Part shown: piece after piece, positions 34,101-45,473 of the stretch
Layout: every line of letters begins with the position of its first letter
Numbering within the stretch: position 1 is the stretch's first letter
From: Pterois miles
Taxonomy: Eukaryota > Chordata > Actinopteri > Perciformes > Scorpaenidae
Length of the DNA: 64,000 nt
Assembly: GCA_947000775.1 (NCBI GenBank)
Contig: CAMQGK010000001.1
Coordinates: 2,717,001 to 2,781,000 of the forward strand
Reading direction: 5' to 3'
Program-made: the position numbers and the translations under genes
Notes under the pieces: generated by a model
What the model was told of the DNA's origin: nothing
What the model saw: only the letters and a program-made list of their open reading frames with translations
The model's database searches: none

Positions 34101-37058
34101 GGCTCTGACCCGTGTGGAGGCCATGACACTGGCCTCGGCCCTGCTGGAGGAGGGTTTCTTGCGGACTGTCGGCCTGAAGAGTGTGGAGGCTCTCCGCACC
34201 GCCGGCCTCAGTGAACAGTTCATGGACGACTCCACTGCGCTGTACAGCTTTGTGAGTACCAGGAAGTCTCTTACCGTCACTTTACTGCTGCATTATGACA
34301 CGTTATGAATATCCACATACATTCTACACAAATTTTCAGTGTCTGTCAATTTTTTTAGCAGGTTTGAGAAACATGTTTGTGTTTAATCACAGGCTGACAG
34401 CTTAAAGAAGAGAGGCAGTGTGAAGGCAGAGACATCTCTGTCTGCAGTGGAGCTCAGTGGAAAAGTGATCAAGAGAGGATATCTACTAAAACAGGTAAAC
34501 ACGCTATATCAGCTCTGTGTTAAGATGCTGGAAATGACAATGACTATATCATTTTTAGTACCAATTTCTAATATTTAAAAAGGGGTTACAAGTTATGTCT
34601 AATAGCTTCATTAATGTTTAAGTGAATACATTTGATATGCCTTGATTGATGAGTTATGGGTTGCAAAGGACCACAATCTTTGTATTAACAACTTATTTAA
34701 TACAGGATGAACAATTGCTTCACCTGTCTAAATCTTTGCTAAGATCATGGAAACATAAATGAGTCCAAAAGATAATAGAAATATTTCTACACACTTAGAT
34801 CTATGCAGTATTTAACTAGATTCTTTAATACTGAGCTTTCGATCTGTCAGACCTCCATCAGAGCATACACTAACATTGTGTTATCATTTATAACTGCAGA
34901 CTTGGTGGCTTATTACAAAGTGAGAGCCCCACTAGTAGTTGGATTACCAACATTTATAAAAGCATTATTACTGAGGAGGATAAACTAAAAGGATTTTCAC
35001 AACCCAAAAACTGTTCTTATTTGTTCTACAACTTACAAGCCTTTTATAAAGGTTACCTTATCAGGAAGTGGTACCATTTATATCTCATGACTTCCAATAT
35101 GATGTGATTAAATGAAGACTCCTCAAACTTACACTTTCTCCCCCCTTTAAATGCAGGGACACAGGAGGAAGAACTGGAAGGTGCGACTGTTTGTGTTGCG
35201 TTCAGAGCCTTCTTACCTTCATTATTACGACCCTACCAAGGTGAGTGTACAGCTTGTGTTATGGAGGGCCCTGATTGAATCTAGAAGAAATCTAATACAT
35301 GATTATTGACATCAGTAAATGCTTAAGTGAAGACAACATTGAACAGAGGAGATGCAAAACAAAACGGCTGTTTCCTTTACCTAAGCCTCAGGCTGGCTCT
35401 GACTCAGATGTCATCATTACTCAAAAATTAACTTCCACAAATCTGGCTCTGTCTTTTCCACTTCCTGTCTTACGTCACTCGTCAGGATGACATCAGCCCT
35501 GCTGGCGGCTTCTCACTGCGAGCTTGTCTGGTGTCTTCTCTGGACGATAACGGAGTTCCCTCAGGTGAGTCACTGTCTACGACGCCAGCGACCTCAGAAG
35601 CTGCTAAACAAAGTCGTTCAAGCAAATAATTACAAGCTGGGACGAGTAATTAGAAGAATGGTTTTGTTTTCTTTTTTTGACTGAGGTTTCATGTCTGCGA
35701 GGATAACGCTGCCTCCCTCTTAGCGATGAAGAATTTAGACAATGTATAGATACTTTTATTAAAGATTTCTATATATATTTCCTGTTACTTTCTTATTATT
35801 TTTTATTATAACAAAACTATCAGTGAACTGAGGATCTGCGTATCTACAGCTGGATATATCTTATTATTGTTGTCCAAAACTACATTTCTTCATTACAATG
35901 AACATGGGCATTGTAGTTTAATTTGAGTTAATCCCACATACAAAGTCCCAGAGCACCAAATCTGCAACTGAAATTGTCCCCAACAAATGTACCATTTACT
36001 CCTGTTAGAGTAATGTTTGCTCAAAATTTAAATGGACAGCAGTTTTAGGAAATTATTCTGCCTCGACACCACTCCTTCTGTTTTCATGTGAAAATCTCTA
36101 ATCGCCGAAGAAGCGACTCTGGAGAAAATAAGACGTTATATTAATTTAAGGACTCATCTTTTGCTGCAGAAATGGAAGAACCCGCTGAAATCTCTGGGAG
36201 TTCAATATAATCTGGAGTTAAATGGATAACTGTGGACAAATGTTTGAATTTGGGACATTGGGCCTGAATCAGATCCAAATACACAATTACTGACTTCATT
36301 GATCATTTAATTTCATTGTACTTTCTTTTTTTATGTAAGTGCAGTGCCTCAATTTTATTTATGCTTTATTTTATTTTAATTTATTTACTTTTTTGTTTTA
36401 TTCTATGGACCAGTCTTGTAATGCTAGTGGATCATCGTATCATGTTTTTTTTTTTGTTTGTTTTAATAAAATAAAAGTCTTAAAGTCTTGAGGGCCACAG
36501 ACAGGGTAAGGGAAGGGAGGTCAGAAAGTATTGAGAGACAAGATTGAAATTGATTGAGATTGAAAAATACAGAATAACGCCAGAATTATACTTGTATTTT
36601 ATGCATCTGATGAAATGTGAGCCATCTGTTAAGGTATTTAACACTAAAGTTACTGTTATTGTTGCACTGACTCCAGGGTTGTTCAGAGGTCTGGGTGAGT
36701 CACTTACGCTTAACGTCTTTTGTTCCCTCATGACTGGGTTGTACAGGTTTGGATAATTGGTCACCACAGCGTGACGTCAGGTTGCGTTTCTCCACAAGCT
36801 GATTCTGTTTCTGCTTGTCCACTGCAGGCCGCCACATTGAGTGGAATGAATGGAAAAACTTTATTGTGCCTATTGGGCATTATTGTGTTAAAACAGTTTC
36901 ACTGATCCCAATTTCTTTCCTCCTCTGCAGGTGTCAAAGGCAACATTCAAGGCAACTTGTTTAAAATCATCACCCAGTCAGACACTCATTACTTCATGCA
37001 GGCGCCAACCCATCAGCAGAAGATGGACTGGATCGATGCGATCAGAGAGCAGACGTAG
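31114..37058 (+). CDS. plek2: Pleckstrin-2 (PH-DEP-PH)
   Basis: Cytoplasmic and membrane adaptor that binds phosphoinositides and promotes actin rearrangement and spreading (family knowledge). Nine exons: 31114-31167, 31448-31612, 32748-32932, 33070-33161, 34064-34251, 34393-34494, 35157-35240, 35486-35564, 36931-37058 (TAG); 358 aa against 353 in human. The N-terminal PH domain (about 10-112) contains REGFLVKRGHLVHNWKARWF and ends in the expected Trp helix (REERDDWAGDI). The DEP domain (about 135-228) contains VVDWL and DDSTALYSF. The C-terminal PH domain (about 250-356) has GYLLKQGHRRKNWKVRLFVL and ends MDWIDAI. The Lys/Arg pattern of both beta1-beta2 loops fits inositide binding. The pleckstrin-1 inter-domain PKC phosphorylation cluster is not evident, which favours pleckstrin-2. 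The start is chosen because ATG 31114 leads in frame to the PH domain, with a leader (METDKKHMTL) four residues longer than the human one. Confidence 0.95.
33548..33868. mobile_element. MITE-like repeat (family M2, 'GGGCTGCAACTAAC')
   Basis: Begins GGGCTGCAACTAACAATTATT and ends ...CAACTAATCAGTCATTGCAGCTCT, an imperfect terminal inverted repeat. The interior (GTCTATAAAATGTCAGAAAATGG, TGTCCACAACTCAAAGATATTC) matches a repeat abundant in teleosts. Partial relatives at 53750-54015 and 58895-58990. Lies in plek2 intron 4. Confidence 0.7.
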
Positions 37059-37435
37059 AGCAGCAAGTTACAGCTTCACTCCCAGCTTCTCACACAACTA
37101 GTTCATTTATTAGCTAGAAAGAAGGAAGATTTACACATTCCATGAATGTTTACTGTAGCAACGAACTGGGATCAGGCAATTTAAAGGAAAGTGTTGGTGG
37201 TCACAAAACATTTCATTTATCAACATTTATCTCTAAAATACCAGAGCTTCCTCTTTAATTATTCTGTATTTAAAAGTGAAAGGATTTAAAGGCTTTTTAA
37301 ATCCCAGCAGCCATAGCAGTTTCTCTCGTAATCATTCAGTTTTTCATTTTTTTTTCATTATTAAACCATAAATCATGACTTTATTTTCCACATTGATTTT
37401 TTTTTTTCATGTTAACTCCAGAAACCAGTGTTAAA

Positions 37436-38120
37436 TAGTACATTTACGCAAGTATAATTAAGTACAGTTTTTAGGTACTTGTACAGTAGTTTACTTGAGC
37501 ATTTCCTGCTCCACTACAATTCAGAGATAAATGTTTTACTTTTCCGGGCAGTGATTGACAGCTGCGTTAGAGACTCCTCGGCAGTATTGATTTTTTCTGG
37601 TGTGTTTTTTCTTGGTGTGCATTACATTAGGAGCATTAAAACAAGACCTCTTGAAGAGTTATAAAAAGCCTTCGATTTAGTTTCCTCAAAAAAACAAAGG
37701 AAAAGGCTAAAAATCTTTAAATTTCAATCACAAAACTCTTAAATATGCATACATTATGGAGTTTCAGCCAGCACCATCAGACCTACCAAACACCATCACT
37801 GTGCTCGCTGTAGTAGCTTTGAAGCTCACCACCATATAGTGGGCAAGTGTTGATTTTACAGTTGCAAAAATGTGTATTAACTTATTTTCTCTGTCATTGG
37901 TTGATTGATCCGTCAATTTTCCTTCACTTATATGATTGGAAAGTATTGTTATATACTGCTGGGAAGCACTGGAAAAAAGTGATATGATAATAACTTGTTT
38001 TGTACATTAATACAGTATGACCATGAAACAGGCATTAAATTGTATTCCATGTGGCGTTAAAAAGGTCCTAAAAAGATTTAACTTGGTGAATGCTGCAGAA
38101 ACCCTAAGAGGAATATTTTT
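37436..38120. repeat. Composite fish repeat near plek2 3' end
   Basis: 37436-37535 contains the GTACTTGTAC...TTTACTTGAGCATTTCC type of repeat. 38013-38120 (AGTATGACCATGAAACAGG...GTCCTAAAAAG...GAAACCCTAAG) is repeated in direct orientation at 40852-40960. The same two motifs also neighbour each other at 40640-41060. Confidence 0.65.
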
Positions 38121-38460
38121 TTTATTGTTTTACTAAAGTAAAGGATCTGACGCCACAAGGAAGTACAAGTAGAGACAAGACAGACCTTTGGAGGTATTTG
38201 TTACAGTGAAGTTTTAGTTGAGGCTGTCTGCTCCCGGCAGTCACAGACCGACACTCCCACTCAGCAAGCTGAGTCTTTGTCTTTATTATCTGAGTGAGTC
38301 AAACTGAGCTGGTGTTGGTTCACAGGCTTGTTCTACAGAAGTCATATAAGTGACACAATACCTCTGTGATACATGATATGATGATGTGGTACAGTAAATC
38401 CAAGTAGCAGTTACACGACCACAAAGCGGAAAACCACAAAATAAATAACAACAAAAGTGA

Positions 38461-38466
38461 TTTATT
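38461..38466 (-). terminator. Candidate poly(A) signal of the galectin-related gene
   Basis: TTTATT on the plus strand, AATAAA on the minus strand, about 680 bp past the stop codon. Another minus-strand AATAAA is at 38282-38287. Confidence 0.4.
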
Positions 38467-39147
38467 GCCGTGAATACAAAAATGTTCACATAAAAAGTGC
38501 TCAGGGGTAAAATAAAAGCACATAAATCAGTGGGCATGACTAGCTTTTTAAAGCTGATGATGGTACAATAACAGAAAGCGTGACGTAACCTAATCCCTCC
38601 AGCTTTGGAGGCAAATTGAGAGGAGTGAAGTATTACTGGCATGCACTAATGTAGGCTAAATCGTTTGACATTATTACACCTGTTACAGTACGTAGTCGGC
38701 CACAGAACGACAATCGGTTGATTTCAGAAACATTCATCTTCATGCAGGCGCTCGTAAACGTAAGTGCTTTCAAAGGTTAACTCCAGAGAAACCAAAGACA
38801 CACGTCTGAGATTTGGATGCACAAAGACACATGAGGCACTCCTTTTAGCAGTGACACATCATGTTTGTACAAATGTTCATTACAGTAAGGGAAAATATTT
38901 TTATAGCTTAGAGCACATTGGCTTCAGTTCAAATCACATTCTTCAGTTGTATTTAAGACATTGACGACTGTTACATTCAGTCATTATCTTCAAGTCCCCA
39001 AACAGGTAATCTAGTGAAGGCACTTAACACATGATTACGAGGCAGGTGTAACTTTGTCTCCCCGTCATGGGTTAATTTATTCACTCTAAAAGTAGCTCTA
39101 TTCTAACGGTATGTGTTGTACACTGTCCCCAACATGAGAGGCTGCTG

Positions 39148-42100
39148 CTAGGCCACCTTGGTGAGCTGTAGGTCTCCGAAGACTCGTAAGGCAGTGAGGG
39201 AGGCGAGCGGGGAGAGCCGGTGGGTGAATCCACACAGAGGCTGGCCGTCCACCAAGATACGAAACTGCTGATGCTCACAGACTATCTCCATCTAACAGTC
39301 AGAGACAGTCAGAGGGGGTGTAGGGGGAAAGAGGGTGGTGCACATTTAAAGCTTTATGCACAACAGACACATTGTATTGGTCTAAATCGTAAACAGAGAA
39401 GTCACAGATTTGCCTGCAGAGCATGAAGAGTGATGAAAGTAAAAGTTTGTCGTAGGCCCTGAAAACATATTTCCTCAGTCTGTTTCTTATTATGAGTGAA
39501 GTGGTCCAACATGAACAGGGCTGCAGCTAAAGACTATTTCAGGGCCGACTCTAGCCTCGTTGGCGCCCGAGGTGAAATTTGAATTTGGAGCCCCCAGAAC
39601 TCAGACCTTAGCCCTGTAAACCTCAACACACATCAAACATCACAATGATTAAAAATTAAGATTATTTTCATAAATAAGTGTATTCATTATAGTGTGAATA
39701 AACAATTGGTTGCTGTTATATTTGCATTAAAAGTGTTTACGATTTACACTTTAATAAGCGTGGCTAAAAAGATGAACATGTGTGAGAGTTGTCTTTCTTT
39801 TTAAATCTACTTGTTGCAGTCTAAAGATCATACAGAGATCAGAGTTTAGTTTATTATCAGGTTTATTAATCTGTGACCGTCACTGTCAGTCACTCTGGGC
39901 TGGCGTCACCGTGCCACCTTCAGTCTATGTACTCAAGCGTCAGAGATTAGAAACGTACCTTGAAGGATTCTCCCGGTGCAAAAGGAAAGTAGGAGAGGGT
40001 AGTTTCAGGTCGTCCCCACTTTCCTGCCAGGCGGGCGTTGCGTTGGACGGCCTTGTCCATGAAGCTCACCTTTAACTGAAGTCCCACATCGCCGTCTGTC
40101 TCCTCCTCCTGAGGCTGACTGGACAGAATCACCTCGATGCTGATCAAACACACGCCGGACATCAGAAGTTTACAACTGTACTAATAGTACCGAACTTAAA
40201 TACAGATTTGAGGTTCTTGAGTATTTTCTTCTTATACCATACTCCACTACATTTATTTGAAAACTGTACTTTTTTGATTAATTTTTTCACAGAAAATTCA
40301 TTGTCAACTATTTTGATAATAGTACTGAGTACTTTTACTTTGCATACATTAAGTACAATCCTGATTACTTACACACTTTTACGACAGCTTTCCCAGTGCA
40401 GGGCAGAGTATTTTTTACAGTGTGGCGTTAGTACTTCAGTAATGGATCTGCATACTTCCTCCTCCACTGCTGACATGTAGCCTTCCTGTCTGTCCGCCTT
40501 TCATTATTTTCTTCTAATTGAATCAGCTGATTGTAAACACACTGCATGTAGGCTGTTTGGAGAACAGTGACATTTTCTTTTTCTTTATCACAGATTATCT
40601 TGATAAATTTATTAAGAAAGGTGTTCATTTTTGCAGGAGAACGTAATAATTATTTACTCAAACACTGTACTCAAGTACAATTTTGAGGAATATGCACTTG
40701 ACGTGATTATTTCCATTTTATGTTAATTTATACGTCTATTCCACTACATCTCAGAAGGAAATACTGTACTTTTTACTCCATTACAATACAGTACAACACT
40801 GAGGGGCCTTCTGCATGATAAATACTTTTAATTTTTACGTAATATTTTGCCAGTATGACCATGAAACAGGTATTAAACTGTACTCTATGTGGCATTAAAA
40901 AGGTCCTAAAAAGTCTTAGATTTAAATTGGTGACTGCTCTAGAAACCCTAAGTGGAATATGTTGTAGTATGGCATTATACTGTCATTGCTTCTATCATTT
41001 TACTTTACCTGTAAAAGAGTATTTTTGCACTGTGGTATCCCTGCTTTTACTTGATTTGAATACTTCTTCTTACAGAGATCATGTACACAGCTCTGTATTG
41101 GGCCCTGATTACATGCAAAGCTCAGATATTGTAAACACATTTTCTGTATAAATCTTGTATTTTGCAGGAAACTTTCTAATAATTTTGGGAGCAGGCATTG
41201 CATTATTTTAGTTTTTGGTCATTTGCAATTGATTTGAACCTGATTCCGACGACAAGCATGTTTTTGGCAGCACATTTTTGGTGACACTGATAGTAGGTTT
41301 GGTATCACAGTGACCTGACAACAAGCTCTGATTAACATTTAACCTGACTTTCATTCTTACAATTGGCTGAAGCTGGTTTACACACTCAATAAGTAAGAGA
41401 AATAAAATGAAAAGCTCTGCCATGTTACAGTCACTATTTTAGAAAATGATCCTTTTGAGAGCATTTGACCTTAAACCCCTCAGATTATTTGCATCTAAAA
41501 ATAAGTTTCTTGACTTAAAACAAGCTCTGCCTCCTGGTTTATTTTTGCAAACTATGTTTGTTTTGTTTTTTTGTGCAGCCTAATTGTCATCTTTTACTGG
41601 AACTTTCCTGATGACTGACTGAGTAAATAACCAGCTGATGTTATCAACTAAAAAAAACTCCTGTGTGACTCAGATTTTCAGATTTCATGGGATTGTGCTG
41701 CTCTCCCACGCACATCAACATACTAACCTATAATTAGGAAACGCACAAAGATATTTTCCCAAAACTAGCTGGGTGGTTGGCACATGCACTCAAACACAGA
41801 CAACAGCTGTCTATGAGCTTTGAAATTCAGTTTTATACTTATTTTATATGTTTTTGATATTTATGGCAAACTTAAATAGTCTGCCACGTCATGTGTGCAA
41901 CAGTAGCCCTATATCAAAAATGTATAAACCGCTTTTTTATTACAAAACAGGTGTGCGCACTTACCTCTTGGGTTTTTTGTTAATAATTCCCATAACAACC
42001 AATTTCATTGAAGGCCGCAGCCCACCCTTTATCTCTCCGGTGTACTCCCCCTGTGAAACAATAGAGATGTTTAGAGATGAGCGGTCATACAGGATGAGGC

Positions 42101-42392
42101 CTACCGCTAAACACTTAGTTGATTATTATGGCATGGTGCGCATTTATCACGCAGCCTGCTGGTGTCTTTATCTGCGGTGATGAGCTGCAGCCTACAGTAT
42201 GGCACCGATGGGAACAATAGCGTTATTGATCCACATCCTTAACAATCAGTGACTCAGCTGCTCTTCACTATTTCTTTCAGTAAACCGTACCGGAGTCAGA
42301 TATAATGCTGCATAAACGTTGCCATGCATGCCGTAAATGCACCAAAATTACGCACAGCTACATACATTTTCTTTCTTGTCCTTTTCTTCCAT
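39148..42392 (-). CDS. lgalsl: Galectin-related protein (LGALSL-like)
   Basis: Single galectin-fold protein. Four exons in transcript order: 42392-42366, 42050-41965, 40139-39959, 39291-39148 (TAG at 39150-39148); 438 nt, 145 aa, with consistent GT-AG junctions and phases. Exon 2 reads EYTGEIKGGLRPSMKLVVMG, matching the F-C-G-H-I-K-G-G-M-R-P start of the human LGALSL domain. Exon 3 gives DVGLQLKVSF and TLSYFPFAPGESFK. Exon 4 gives EIVCEHQQFRILVDGQ and ends FGDLQLTKVA (human NGDLQITKLG). The canonical galectin sugar-binding set HxNPR...WGxEE(R) is not present; only a W-G remains (GKWGRPE), so lactose binding is unlikely, as reported for the family. The N-terminal leader is only MEEKDKKEN, much shorter than in human (172 aa). 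Tail-to-tail with plek2. Which fish paralogue (a or b) cannot be decided. Confidence 0.88.
40180..41130. repeat. Interspersed repeats in the galectin-related gene intron
   Basis: Two copies of the 'CTCAAGTACAATTTTGAGG...TTCCATTTTATG...CCACTACATCTCAGA...TACTTTTTACTCCA' type repeat lie at about 40180-40460 and 40660-41060. The second carries the AGTATGACCATGAAACAGG block also found at 38013. Further copies at 53585-53735 and 54165-54320. The rest of this 1.8-kb intron (40140-41964) shows no exon. Confidence 0.6.
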
Positions 42393-42879
42393 TCCACTCA
42401 GGGCGTGATGCGGTGTGGAGGTTTCGAGCGGTGATGCCAACTGAGGACTGACTGACTCTGCCTCCAGCTGGCAAACCCCGCCTGTACCACGTTGTCATAG
42501 AGACAGGCTCCCAGTTTGGCCGAGGATTTGGGGGGTGGGGGATATATTACAGGCTGATTAGACTCATGTCAGGTCAGCACAAATAATCTGGATGAAAAGT
42601 TGGTTAAAGAATGTGTGAGTTCATCCTTTGTTGCATCCTAATGTTTTTCAGTATGCAGTGTGCTCACATCTCTGTGGTAAGGTTCACTGTAGTCCCCCTT
42701 AATAAGCAGCAACCTTCAACCTGGTGTTGCCTTCAAAGGCCACGGTTCTGCTCGTTCAATTGGGACCTCAATGGTACTCAAGAAAGTGCAATATTATCCT
42801 GTCTTTAGATCTTTTTTTTTGTCTTAATTGTACATTTAAGATCCTCTTTAATAATAATAATAATAATGATGATATCATT

Positions 42880-43168
42880 AAATGTAAAGTGGCTTTTATT
42901 GTCACATTGTAATGTACATGTCCCCACATATTGTACACAGCACAGTGAAATTTATTCTCTACGTTTAACCCATCCTAGTATTAGGATGCTACTATTACAG
43001 TACAGTGCCCGAGGGGCAGTTTGTGGTTCCGGTGCCTTGCTCACTTTGGCAGTGCCCAGGAGTTGAACTGGCACCTCTTCAGCTACTGGTCCATAGTCTG
43101 TACGTTGACTTGAACCAGCGACCCTCTCGTTCCCAAGCCAAGTCCCTACGGACTGAGGTACTGGCATA
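42880..43168 (-). mobile_element. tRNA-derived SINE, minus strand
   Basis: The minus strand starts with TGCCAGTACCTCAGTCCGTAGGGACTTGG, reaches GGTTCAAGTCAACG (B-box-like), and ends ...ACAATGTGACAATAAAAGCC. Head related to family S2, tail related to 24833-25048. Confidence 0.7.
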
Positions 43169-43919
43169 ATGATGATATAATAATAATAACAACAATAACA
43201 ACAACAACAGCCCTCGTTTGTAGAAATAAAGTGAAAAAGAAACTTGAGAAATCTCAGGTGGGGCCGAATTCAGACCCCCACATCCAAGTTTTTATTGTTA
43301 TAATTTCATTAAATTAGACTTTATTTAAGAATATGCACTGTGTAAGTGTAATAGTTGAAATATAAATGGCATTAATAGTTTTACACAAGGGTACCTCTAT
43401 AAAACAGGAGGAGACCCCTTAAGGTCATTAGTATTTTCGTTTATATTGCGCTTCAGTGGTGTGAGCAAATTTTCAATAAATCAAATTGCCATAAAATAAC
43501 TGACGATGAACCTGGGGCCATGGAGCATTTACCTGTTTATAGGTCCATAATCCACCTCGGTCCACAGTCAGTGCTGCGTAACCAACAACTGTTGCAAAAA
43601 GAGGAAATTGCTCTGTTTTGTTGGCTGGACTACAGCATGAATCCCCATGGTTTATAGCACAAAAGACACAATAGTCATCCATGTTTTTCCAATCAAAAAT
43701 CACAACAGATGATTTTCAACCACATCATGTGATCCTAATCAGCAGAGTTTGCTAAAATGTGATCCAAATGAGCCACGGGGCTTCTCATCTCATTTCACAA
43801 ATGAACTGTCAACCTCTACAGCCAGGCTGCTTCTTTATTTTCCTTTATTAGGTTAAATAATATACAGATATTTCAGTGTTGTAACTTCTGGTTAGAACTC
43901 CTGTATTTCCGACAGCACC

Positions 43920-44108
43920 TGAAGGCAGCAGCAAAGGGAACGCCCACCTCGTGCTAACCTTTGACCAACCAGCGTTGGAGAATCAGCTGATTTTGTCACA
44001 TGACCTTCGCTAACATGCACCTAGCCTCCTAGCATAATAGGAAAAGAGAAAGCAGCAGCTAGGAGTGTAAATAGTCCTCAATTTCAGGGGAAACAACATA
44101 AAGAAATG
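43920..44108 (+). promoter_or_regulatory. zfyve26: Candidate zfyve26 first non-coding exon
   Basis: The zfyve26 ATG lies in an exon whose acceptor is GTTCCAG|GTGAGG at 45373-45374, so a 5' non-coding exon is needed upstream. A GC-richer stretch ending at AAGAAATGA|GTAAGTTA (44108) is the most plausible. Inference from splice consensus only. Confidence 0.35.
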
Positions 44109-45473
44109 AGTAAGTTACTTTATTGAATACTTGCTATTTTTTAAATGATTTATATGTGTGCCTGCTGGCTGTTACGGAAGATAGCTAACTTAATGTTTCA
44201 GCTACAGCCAGTCAGCAAGATTTTTAGCTAATGCTAACGCTAGCTAGTGACATTAGGTAACGTTAGCTGTCAATCCTGAGAAGAGACGATCATTGACATT
44301 TAAAAGCCTATTTTAAACCCTGTGACTGAACACAGCAGTTCACTGGACTGAACCGCTTTGATTTCTGTCTCAACTTGCGTGCTTTGTTTGCACAGACAAG
44401 TAAAGGTACAGATGATAAGAAGTAATCATTTCACATCTGTGGGCACAGATCTTGCCTGTGACTGATGTGGTGTGTCATTGAAGATAATAAGCGTGGTTAA
44501 TGGGTTGTAAACAAGCAAGTTAAATTCATTATCTTGGCTGGTTGTGTAACAAATTTACAAAGCGAATTATGATAAGAAAAAAATTAATTTGAATGTCTGA
44601 AATGAAAGTTAGGGGGTGATTACCAGTAATAAATCATGCTATTAACCAAAATATGAGTCAATTGGAAAAAATAAAACTTTGGCAATACTATACAAGATGA
44701 AGGAATACTTCATTATACACACACTATATTGTTCACTTATACTGCCATACATGACTTATTGCACAGAAGTAGTAGGAAATACATTTAAAACAATTGCAAA
44801 TCCATTTTTGTATACTGCAAAACCCAATTTTAAGACATGTAAAAAAAAAAAAAAAAAGCTGCTTATCAAGAACCAACAAACCCACAGTTTCTTAAATGAA
44901 ATGCTCTAAAAGTCAAAGACTAGATTTGTAGGTTTTCAGGAAGTAATCATTTACAGAGTAAAGATGAAATTACAACATGGCTGCAAGTTAGGAAATTTGT
45001 TTAAAATGAGAGTAAATCAGTATTATCTGAGTGGAGTTTGCCGGTTTAAGAAGCAATGGGTCAGGATAAAAATAAGGGGGTGAGTTTAGGCTGTATTACA
45101 ACAAATTGTAGCTTCAGGCTACAACTATAGTCTAAAGAAATCTGCTATTTTGCATTGTTTTCCACTTTTCTGTTAGGAGTAATTATTATTATTGCTGTTT
45201 TCTTTTTTTTGTTTGTTTTATCCCAAATTGTTTGTGTGATTATTTGCAGACAGAGATACAGTTTTTATTTCAAACATATTTTATTGAATATATTGACTTT
45301 ACAATCACTTAATATAAGCATTTCTTAGTTTTTTTTAATTTATAAATTCAGACAGTTTTTTCTTTCTGTTCCAGGTGAGGAAAACTCAAGCGTCCTCCTT
45401 GGCTGTATGGAAGTAAAGGTGCGTGTCCAGTTGTGACAGCTGAGCAGAGGTGAGTGTCCCAGTGAAGGTGGCC

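Larger units (their letters stand above)
37059..39147. other. Convergent plek2 / lgalsl-like 3' flanks
   Basis: The two genes end tail-to-tail here. It holds the plek2 3' UTR (weak ATTAAA at 37360-37365 as possible poly(A) signal), interspersed repeat sequence at about 37436-38120, and the 3' UTR of the minus-strand galectin-related gene (from 39147 down to about 38460). No further coding sequence is recognised. Confidence 0.55.
42393..45473. other. Divergent lgalsl-like / zfyve26 upstream region
   Basis: Head-to-head promoter interval. Next to the galectin-related start (42393-42540) it is relatively GC-rich. A SINE lies at 42880-43168. A likely zfyve26 start region lies at about 43920-44108, and a 5' UTR exon segment at 45375-45473. 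The remainder is AT-rich with short GCTAGC-type relics (44170-44290) and no coding sequence. Confidence 0.5.
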
